From positions 3,402,501-3,466,500 of the forward strand of contig CAMRHE010000011.1 of assembly GCA_947044405.1 (NCBI GenBank): a stretch of DNA of 64,000 bases, given 5' to 3'. Below are positions 54,655 through 64,000 of this stretch, in pieces. This DNA comes from Leptodactylus fallax. Its lineage: Eukaryota; Chordata; Amphibia; Anura; Leptodactylidae. A model generated the notes under the pieces. The model ran no database searches. It had not been told where the DNA came from and worked only from the letters and a program-made list of their open reading frames with translations. Position numbers and translations under genes: made by a program. The number at the start of each line of letters is the position of its first letter. Position 1 is the first letter of the stretch.

Positions 54655-54935
54655 ACACTGGGGGGAAATTTATTAAGACTGGCATTTCTTCTGCCAGTCT
54701 TAATTAATTCCACACCAGGCGCACGACTTGCTAGAATTCACTAAGAGGCTCTGGTCTCTTAGTAATTTTAGCACCTGATCGCAGATCTATACCAGACAGC
54801 GACTGGTATAGATTAGTGGTATAACTCTCTCCAGTTTTCTGCAGTGACTTATAGTAACTCTTGTGGACTAGAGCTTCCCCAGCCCACCCAGATTCACGCT
54901 CTGCTCTGCCCACTGTCTAAAAAAGTAACAAACAG
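54655..54935. mobile_element. MITE fragment beginning GGGGAAATTTATTAAGACTGGC
   Basis: AAGACTGGCATTTCTTCTGC and GCCAGTCTTAATTAATTCC form a terminal hairpin. CTAAGAGGCTCTGGTCTCTTAG (54740) and TATACCAGACAGCGACTGGTATA (54787) are further palindromes. The family appears again worn at 52005. No right terminus was fixed. Confidence 0.5.
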
Positions 54936-55343
54936 GGAACAGAGGCAGAGATGACCCAAAGTGCACCAAAAATACGCTAATACACTCAATCCACATTCAA
55001 CATACAAAACACTGCTGATCTGCAGTACATGCAACTGGCTGGAAGATTTAGCCATTCAGCATGTGAATTTTACTGCTAAAACACCTATATTACTGAAATA
55101 GATACTCTGAATGACTACCCTTTAGCACCTCTCTTCAGTACTCTACTGCTCTTTGCTTAATTATACTCTATTCTATCGGACACTAGGTAAGGACAGCTCC
55201 ATTTTATTTTTCTGGTGTACTGTCCTTTATAGGACACAAAATGAACATCTGTCCTTAATATAGAAAGTTAATCTTCACTTTTTTCTATTTTGATTTGATA
55301 TTTATCATCACAAGTTTTCACTGCATTATGGTCTTATGTTATT
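54936..55343. other. Unassigned sequence
   Basis: AT-rich, with no coding or repeat signature recognised. CCATTTTATTTTTCTGGTGTA...TCCTTTATAGGACACAAAATG near 55200-55245 is slightly self-complementary. Confidence 0.3.
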
Positions 55344-55610
55344 CACTGATGAGCAAATAGGTAACAATGTTTAGAACTTTTGGCTTTTAGGATCCATATC
55401 TCATCATCCACTACAGCTTCGAACGTGAGACTACCATCATTTTATAGACAATCATCTAGGCTATCTCATAAATAAATTTGACTTGCAACTATGTAGCATA
55501 TGATTAATTGTGCAGATTCTTGTCATGTAACTGCATTGTTACTGTTTTGCTCCTGGAGGTGGAAAAATCTTTTTCTTCTTGTATACTACAAATTACAACC
55601 CGTTGTCACA

Positions 55611-55683
55611 TTCCCTAATAGCTTAGTGTGTTATTAGGTTGATTCTCAAGCGAAAGGTCACTGGTTCAAATCAAGGATCAGCC
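55611..55683 (+). tRNA. tRNA-like segment inside a Tc1-like element (not a functional tRNA gene)
   Basis: TAGCTTAGTGTG (55619-55630) matches the Pol III A box TRGCNNAGYNGG at 11 of 12 positions. GGTTCAAATCA (55663-55673) matches the B box GGTTCGANTCC at 9 of 11. They are separated by about 32 bp, and AAGGTC stands just before the T arm as in a tRNA variable loop. The D, anticodon and T stems pair only partly, and no acceptor stem was found, so it should not be a working tRNA. It ends at the transposase ATG (55684). It may be a captured tRNA or SINE head, or a relic promoter. Confidence 0.4.
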
Positions 55684-56560
55684 ATGAAAAAGATTTCCCA
55701 AGAAAAGAGAAATAACGTCATCCAGCTCATCAATAGTGGTCTCTCGGCTTGCCATACTGCATCATGTGAGTTCCATGAAAGTTTGAAGACTATGAAATGA
55801 AGTTCGTTCATCCATTCAAAAGTCAAGAGGTGGATGTTCAGGCAATATATCGGAGTCAACAAGTCATCTCATCACAAGATCTATCAGTTCATGGCAGTGG
55901 AGGTAGCTCGTATGCTTCATAATATTGAGATCACAGACATCCATGCAAGCACTGTGTGAATGTGCATTACACAAGTCTGGAATGGTGGCCTGAAAAAAGG
56001 TGAAGAACCCTCAACTTGAATGTCGGCTCGAGTTTTCAAAAAAGTACAAAAAGTGGACAGTAGAAAATTGGAAACAGGTGATTTGGAGCGATGAGACGAA
56101 AGTCAATAGACTGGGCTCTGATGGATGCAAATGGGTCTGGAAGAAACAACGAAAAAGGGGGATGAAGGATCAAGAAATGGAAGGAACTGTCAACTTTGGT
56201 GGAGAAAGCCTGATGATATGGAGTTTTTTCACAGCCAAAGGTGTTGGATACCTGACCAGGATCCTACAAGACAAGTTACTTCATATACTTCAGTATTATG
56301 GGTATTAAAAGTACGACTTAGTGTTCCGGCAGGACAATGACCTGTTGAGATTAGCGAAAAAATGGTTCAACACTTGTGGATAGAGTTGAAGAAAAGCTGT
56401 ATTCGTACCCAAGTGAGTCGACCAGTATGCACCAACATTGGGAACATGTAGAATAGACCTGGAATCAGATTTTGGTCAAGACATGCTTGAACTTGATTGA
56501 GAGTAGGTCCAAAAGGATTCAGGCAGTGTTGAAAGCCAAAGGTGGATTTACAAAATAATT
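55684..56560 (+). pseudogene. Tc1-like transposase, decayed
   Basis: It starts MKKISQEKRNNVIQLINSGL at 55684, then meets TGA at about 55798. A 102-codon open part (56000-56308) holds LECRLEFSKKYKKWTVENWK, VIWSDETKVNRLGSDG with the first catalytic aspartate, GTVNFGGESLMIWSFF (family [11 protein letters not shown]), and TAKGVGYL. After a TAA the second-aspartate block reads FRQDNDLLRLAKKWF (family [17 protein letters not shown], with a deletion). The [10 protein letters not shown] block is reduced to VQHLWIELKKS. It closes QAVLKAKGGFTK at about 56520-56556. It is the WSDETK.N..GSDG...W subfamily and cannot make an active enzyme. Confidence 0.88.
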
Positions 56561-56959
56561 AAAATTAAAATTTACATTTTTAGGAGCAAAACAGTAACAA
56601 TGCAGTTACATGACAAGAATCTGAATAACTAATCACATGCTAAATAGTTGCAAGTCAAATTTATGTATGAAATATCCAAGATGATTGTTTATAAAACGAT
56701 GGTAGTTTCACGTTCGAAACTGTAGTGAATGGTGAGATATGGAGCATAAAATTCAAAAGTTCAAAACATTGTTACCCTTTTGCTTTTCAGTGTAATACTT
56801 CAAATTACAATGGTTGTCCTCGAAACAATAGATGTTTTAACTTGCAACTGTCTTCGCATATGGTGGATGCAAGGGGAACTGTCACTAGCACAGCTGATCT
56901 GTATCTGCCAAGACCAAGAAATTTTGCTACTTTTACTAAATAGTGCTCATTGAGAGCTA

Positions 56960-58595
<1,636 letters not shown>

Positions 58596-58597
58596 TA

Positions 58598-60774
58598 TGT
58601 GGGCTGAAAAAAGAGATGTGGTATGAGCTGGTGGAAAACCAAAGGAATGGCAGAAGCATTTTTTGTATTTTTCATGCAATACACTGTTCAATATACAGAT
58701 GTGTTCTTCCTTACCTTTCCTCTTTGCTCAACATATTCTGTGATGTACAGTATGCTGTGAGATATGGTACAATAACCTGCTGAAAGGGGTAAAAGATAAT
58801 GTTAATTGTTAATTTATTGTGAATTGGTACATGGGAGTCCAGAGAATCCTGTTGTTCCAAAAGACATATAGTGGTTTCACAAGTGATAGCTTACGCTTTA
58901 TTTATAAACTCAGCATCACCCTGTCCAACCACCTTTGAGCCCAAGGGCATTGAGTGCCTACTCCACCATACTTTCTAAAACTTCTGGTTTGTGTAAAAAT
59001 CCTCCAACAGGCAGATGGTAGTGTATATGGGAATCAATCTAGACCTTTTTATACATTGAACACAATGACACAATGGAGATTTATCTCTATTTATTCCAAA
59101 TATACACTATTTTATACTGAAGAACCTGAAGGTATAATATGTAAATCCATAGCCCTTGTATCTTGTACTATGTATTGTTGTGAGTGTTCTCCAGGACAGT
59201 TTGTGCCTCAATACAAATACTCCCTCATCAAAAACTCTAAATTATTATCCAGCAGGTCAAAGAAAAGACATGAAAATAAGGTTTAATAGCAAAGACTAAG
59301 GTTCATTATTGCTATTGTGTGCAAAATGATATTTTTAAGGGAAATAGTGACACATAATAAAACCCTTGTCCCTGTCATGACAGCTCAAGAATATGCAATC
59401 GTTACCACCTATGTCACACTGCGTGTGTGCCTGCTACATGGGTGACAGCGGCTGACTTCTCTGATCAACACATAATTATCTCTGAATATAAATGCACACT
59501 GAAGTAAGCTGGACATGATGGATTGAAGACCCAGGGCTAAATCATTTTTAGTGCATCATGTAGCACCACCTGGGGGTAGGAGAGGGTTAAGGAGATGTAT
59601 CGAAGCTTAGAAAACCAGGGATGCATGCTGTGATTAGGTTGCTGTGAGGTTATCATGTTTATCCTTTCTGTCGTCTTGTGGATAGAAGAGGTCACTTGGT
59701 TAATGGTGGGACGTCCCTGCTGAAAACGGTTCTACTGATCACTGCTATTTCCTCCTGACCTATCCATATATTTCTTTCACTACATCTATGTAGTTTCTGT
59801 TTGCAGAAATCCCTTCCCCCGTACAATAATAAATAGGATATCAGGAAGATGGCAATACTCCTTCATGGAACAGTGACTGTTTATTAGAGGCAAAAGACTT
59901 TAAGAGAAATGCTAACAATGTTCATTAATAGCCTGCACCCAGGTTTAATGAGGCATATCAATATGCGGACTGGGCAACATCAATGCTATAATGGTAGTGG
60001 TAAATGGGAGTAATTGTGTCCAATTGTACGGCACAGCTTCCAGGAATGAGCCCGAACTGCCAACTGACAATGACAGAGCAATTATGGGAAGCCAAGCGAG
60101 CTGTGTCAAATTAGCACTTGCTGAGAACTCATTTTTCAGAGATGTGCTTGCTCTACAACACCACAAGTGATAGCTACTTTATTGTGAGTGATAGGAAGAC
60201 CAGTACTTAGAGTGATATTCTGATTTGTCAATAGCTGTATTTGAAAGCTTAGTGTCACAAATATATAGAGATATTCAGTGAGAGAAGCACACTGTTCATG
60301 ATCCAGAGGATAAGAATGTTGCTGAGAAGGTCATCTGTCAGTGTGAGCTGTCAAAGAGAGATCACACTCTATGAAAAGGGAACATTCAGCCGACTTAAGT
60401 AATTACCTTTGACTGAGATCTGAAGATGTCTTCTTTTGTTGGCCTACATTGACTGCATAATTTATAATTTACTGCAATCAGTGAAGAGTCTGAAATTGTA
60501 ACGAAGAAAATTCTTATTTTATTTCTTATAATTACATTTTACTATCTCAGCATTTTACAATATAAAAAGCCAAATTCAAGTTATGTTTTTATTAAATTCA
60601 AATGGCTATCTCTGTTGCATAATCAAATGTTAAATAAATGCAGATTTTTTTTTGCCTTTTACATTATTCTACCACATAATATAATATTAAAAGGTAATCT
60701 TAAACACTGAAGTACCGGATTTATGTTTTTACCCTTTCTACAATCTGTGTAAATCTTATCAATTTTCAAATACA

Positions 60775-60778
<4 letters not shown>
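58598..60778. other. Unique sequence with a candidate conserved island
   Basis: No repeat or gene was recognised. 59880-60180 is non-repetitive with balanced composition. It holds words typical of conserved enhancers, such as GACAATGACAGAGCAATTAT, CTGTGTCAAATTAGCAC, TTCATTAATAGCCTGCACCC and CATATCAATATGCG. Frames of 60-110 codons here have no family resemblance. Confidence 0.35.

Positions 60779-60823
<45 letters not shown>
60779..60823. repeat. (TA)n microsatellite
   Basis: An uninterrupted run of about 22 TA units. Confidence 0.97.
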
Positions 60824-60825
<2 letters not shown>

Positions 60826-61065
60826 TATCTTTGGCCCTAGATAAAAAGTTGTTTCAAGAGGTTAGTAGTAGGAATTTTTGCAACTGCACCATACCTCTGA
60901 ATGGGGCTTTCAGAAATCGTTACACATGCTGCAATTTAAAACATATGCAGCAGTTTTTCTGTTGCTGAAAATCTGCCAGATGAGAACATACACAAAGGCC
61001 ATGAGCCCTAACAAATATTTATCTTCCAATCTCCCAACAATATTCATTGGGCTATTTTCATATAT

Positions 61066-62993
61066 ATGGTAATTTTTTTTCTTTTTTTAAACTCTTTGTA
61101 TTTAACGTTATCACAATTATGCACAGCCTTCAAAATCAGACATAAAAGCAAAGAAATTACAGTATGTAATTAAACTAAATGTGCAAGTCAGACACATACA
61201 GTACATTAATAAAGTGCAATGTTGTGCCCCATTGCGGGCTTCATCCAAAGGTTGTTTCCACAAAACTATTAAAGTCTGGAACAATAAACCATGAACCATG
61301 GTGCCTGCCATAAACCTGGTGTGCCATTCTCAACCTTCAGCTGGTATCAGATAAGGGAAGCACGACCTGTGACCGTCAGTTAAGTACACCCCTGTGAAGG
61401 TAGCTCTAGCAGACCCAGAAGCAATAATTCCAAATATCTTGTTGTGAACTGGGAAGGTCGTTCAATAGTGTCTATCTCCGCAGGAGAGCACTGTCACAAA
61501 ATAAAAGTTTTCCACTTTTTGAAAAAGTGTTTAGCTCTCACCTCCTTTTTCTTTAGAGTTTCCAATCATTCCAATTCCAGGAATGTTTTGAGTTGTAAAG
61601 TTAGCTCCCCATTCCAGGAAGGGAAGATTGTAGCCAATGCTGCAGGAGAATACGCTTCGCCACAAGTTGCTATGATGAAGTTACCTGTAGGTGGGTCAAC
61701 ATAAAGCAATATCAGAGTGGGATCGAGGAGTATCACAGAATTCCAAGCATCCGCTATATAGGTTAGGACTGAATGCCAGTATCTCTTAACTGCCCCACAA
61801 CTCCAAATGCAATGGGTTAAGTCCTCTTTCTCCAGCTGACACTTTGGACAAGATGTCAGATGGAAAGGTGCATTTGGGTGTGAAGGGACAGTAAAAACAT
61901 AAATGGCTTTGTAAATTAAATGGGAAGTGAGTTTCCCTATACCTCTTTTTACTCTCAACATTCCCACCTTGACCTTCGAGTAGGTGTCAGTGGTCGGAAA
62001 GGCTAGCGACCAGTTTGAAAAAATAGAGTCTTTCATAGAGTTCAGATATACCTGCATGAGTCCCCTATACAGGGTAGATGCTCCCTCTCATCCCCCTGCT
62101 CGTTGTAGAAAACTATCAAAGGCATTGGGTGTGATGTCACCCAATCTGCTCTGGCAGAACAATTTAAGTTAAAAATATGGTAAAAAGGCTCCCTCAATCC
62201 AAACTTCCCCTATATATCGGGCAAAGTTAACCATCTCCTGCCTTCTGCAGACCATAGATCTCCTAATCTAGTAATTCCTTTTTCATGTCACTTATGGTAC
62301 AACTTACTGGTGTCACCCTGGAAATTTGGAAGGAGAGGTCAAACCGTTTGTAGACCTCTTTCCTGTTGCAGAGTGCGATTGCTGGATGTGGCAGAGTCAA
62401 AACCAAATAGACATTTGTATATAACAGGAACAGACTTTAGTGAAACATGAATGCAGTAAGAGAAGGTTCACCTCACATGGTGAATAACAGATCTAGTTCA
62501 GCACACACACTAAAAATACAAGAAGTGTATATACACAGCATCAAAACAACAAAAGTACAGAGTGTCTACAGATAAACATTTAGTAACAGCTACATCTAGT
62601 GTCATAAATGTGAACTGCAGTCAATCCAGCAAATATAGAGATGAAGCTGGCTGTTGCATATCTCCAACATTTCCATGCTGCATTCATACCCCTCAATACT
62701 AGGAAGCCCCTGACCTCCTTGAGAAACTGCGAGTAAGTGGGGTGTAGCAGAGCAGCTAAATTCCACAGGGAGGCCAAGGCCATCTCTAAGGTATAGTTCA
62801 AGAAATGGCTAGAAGCATGTACCCAATCATAGATATGGCGAAGCATACATGCCAGGTTGTACCCTCTGACACTAGTGAACTGAACTCCCCAAATCCTCAC
62901 TCGGCAGCACCAACTTGGGCAGGGAGATAAGGGGCCCTTGCCCCCTCTATATAAGTGCAGTAAAAGCTGAGCAGAGGCGCTGGACGTCATCAT
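61066..62993 (-). pseudogene. L1-like LINE ORF2 C-terminal half with 3' UTR
   Basis: Minus-strand reading. 62993-62640 gives GYNLACMLRHIYDWVHASSH, EMALASLWNLAALLHPTYSQ and FLKEVRGFLVLRGMNAAWKC (family: IYDW...LE....PWNL..LLH...S.LP..IRD..L.RD...AW). 62300-62058 gives ITRLGDLWSAEG then FYHIFNLN. The 163-codon frame 62057-61566 has GIGKLTSHLIYKAIYVFT, CPKCQLEKEDLTHCIWSC (the CX2C...HX4C block) and FLELE. The 3' UTR ends at a T/C run (61071-61088 on plus), the poly(A) tail. About 230 bp near 62360-62590 do not fit and may be an insertion. Stops occur between blocks. Confidence 0.75.
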
Positions 62994-63555
62994 GCCTCAA
63001 CAAAAGTGGCACAGTCTGCCACTTGACCAGTAGTGAAAGTAACAAAGACGTCAAGTGCCAAGTCAGGAAGATGGCAGGAGCCAGATATGCCCCCTCACCG
63101 GGTGATGCAGTTAGGTTAGTTTTAGATTTTTGGTAAGATACCGGAAGTGAAGGGAAGGGCCAGAGCTGCTAGTGCACCACTCCTACATCGTTTCCGGAAG
63201 TTATATGGCGATTTTTTATGTTCTATTTGGTAAAATTAAATGGATGCAAAATACTAACCTGCACAACATAAAAGTAGTCTTTGTCCTTATTCACACAGCA
63301 GAATTCTGATTCTGAGTATTTGGCATGAGTATTTGTAAGCCAAAAGTTGTAATGGAGCTCAAGCAGAAACAAGTATAATAGTATATTTACACCTATTCTG
63401 TTCTTTGGAGCCACTCCTGGTTCTGGCTTACAAATATGATAAAAATACTGGCCAAAATATTGCCATGTGCAAGTCTTAGTGTAAGGGCTAATGCACATGG
63501 CAGAGCATTGTGCATGAAAATTATATAGCAGTGTACAACACTTCCATTGCACTCT
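62994..63555. other. Unassigned sequence
   Basis: No gene was recognised. A 165-codon minus-strand frame (63223-63720) runs through both unique DNA and the neighbouring repeat and shows no domain. Confidence 0.35.
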
Positions 63556-63559
63556 ATGG

Positions 63560-63760
63560 GGGTGATTTTTTTTTAAGCAAAATGCACCAGAATTCTGGCA
63601 TATTTTGATAAAAAAAAACTGTCTAGCATGCTGTGTGCCACATTTATCAAGTGTTTTAGACACTTTTCCAACTTGACCGGAAGGGTGCGTGGTTTCACAA
63701 GGAAAGGGGCATGCCTTCATGAGAAAGAGTGTGGCCTAAATGTTCCACAAATGTGCCAAG
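63560..63760. repeat. Dispersed amphibian-type repeat fragment
   Basis: CACCAGAATTCTGGCATATT (palindromic), ACATTTATCAAGTGTTTTAG and GGTGCGTGGTTTCACAAGG follow each other in an order I associate with a common frog repeat. Termini are absent. Non-coding. Confidence 0.45.
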
Positions 63761-63768
63761 AACCTTTA

Positions 63769-63978
63769 GGCTAAGGCCCCACGTTGCGGAAACGCAGTGT
63801 TTTTTGTTACAGATTTTTCTGCGATTTTTTTTTTTAACTAAAGTCAGGAGTGGATTTAACAGAAGTGCTTCCTTAATAATTCCCATGCCTTTTCAAGACA
63901 CTCCTGATTTGAGCTCAAAAAAACTCAGCAAAATCTTCAAGAGAAAATGCTGCATTTCCGCAACGTGGGGGCTTAGCC
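63769..63978. mobile_element. GGCTAAGG-type MITE, short complete copy
   Basis: Ends are GGCTAAGGCCCCACGTTGCG and CGCAACGTGGGGGCTTAGCC, flanked by TTA on both sides (63766-63768 and 63979-63981). This is the cleanest copy in the window. GTCAGGAGTGGATTT faces CACTCCTGATTTGAG in the middle, so the whole 210 bp folds on itself. A TTA duplication fits PIF/Harbinger-type insertion. Non-coding. Confidence 0.85.
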
Positions 63979-64000
63979 TTAGGCCATCTAATAGGAGGTG

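Larger units (their letters stand above)
55344..56792 (+). mobile_element. Tc1-like element of a second subfamily, decayed (1449 bp)
   Basis: Terminal repeats of about 215 bp: CACTGATGAGCAAATAGGTAA at 55344 faces TTACCCTTTTGCTTTTCAGTG at 56792. Further in, AACTGCATTGTTACTGTTTT faces AAACAGTAACAATGCAGTTA. TA follows the right end (56793-56794); the left flank is TT, so one target base has changed. It carries a heavily mutated transposase and, unusually, a tRNA-like segment between the left repeat and the start codon. The ends differ from the other three Tc1 elements here. Confidence 0.9.

Noticed and set aside
55611..55683. Functional tRNA gene
   Set aside because: A and B boxes are good but the acceptor, D and anticodon stems do not pair properly, and it lies inside a decayed transposon.
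63223..63720. 165-codon minus-strand open frame
   Set aside because: It spans a boundary between unique DNA and a dispersed repeat, has no recognisable domain and no plausible exon signals.

Overview
The window is vertebrate nuclear DNA and looks amphibian, most likely from a frog or toad. The evidence is its repeat content: several Tc1 elements with Sleeping Beauty-like inverted/direct-repeat ends, L1-, CR1- and L2-type LINE fragments, tRNA-headed SINEs, hAT elements with 8-bp target duplications, and dense MITE families of a kind common in anuran genomes. No spliced host gene, rRNA gene or functional tRNA gene could be supported. The segment reads as a gene desert or a very large intron filled with transposable elements. 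The species is an inference from repeat style, not something seen directly.

Layout. 0-12.7 kb: an L1-like fragment, a foldback MITE, SINEs, copies of a GGCTAAGGCCCCACG-ended MITE, a 1.17-kb near-perfect inverted repeat (10.4-11.6 kb), an LTR-like block and an L2-type LINE end. 12.8-19.7 kb: one minus-strand L1-like LINE whose ORF2 can be followed through three later insertions: a hAT element (13.7-15.4 kb), a Tc1 element (16.0-17.6 kb) and an element with a hammerhead-like motif (18.8-19.3 kb). 19.7-24.2 kb: a hairpin-rich module, a degenerate ~390-bp tandem repeat, an L2-type LINE and a ~30-bp minisatellite. 24.2-34.4 kb: an L1 3' end, a CR1-like LINE split by a MITE, a Tc1 end, a CR1-type ORF1 and an inverted second copy of that MITE. 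34.4-48.5 kb: mostly unique AT-rich DNA with two further hAT elements and MITEs. 48.5-51 kb: a CR1 LINE split by a nearly intact Tc1. 53-58.6 kb: a MITE, a decayed Tc1 carrying a tRNA-like segment, and a Tc1 with a complete 344-residue transposase. 58.6-64 kb: unique DNA, an L1 fragment and a MITE.

The only apparently functional coding sequence is the Tc1 transposase at 57341-58375. It has an N-terminal bipartite DNA-binding region and an intact DD34E triad, and lies between ~215-bp terminal repeats. The other coding pieces are broken transposases and reverse transcriptases.

The most interesting signal is a dispersed element family carrying a CTGANGA-stem-GAAA core followed by GTT or GTC. 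At one locus the flanks also pair to give a full type I hammerhead-like fold, and an AATAAA-type tail lies downstream of most copies. This fits hammerhead ribozymes of Penelope-like retroelements, but no Penelope protein is present here, so the assignment is an inference.
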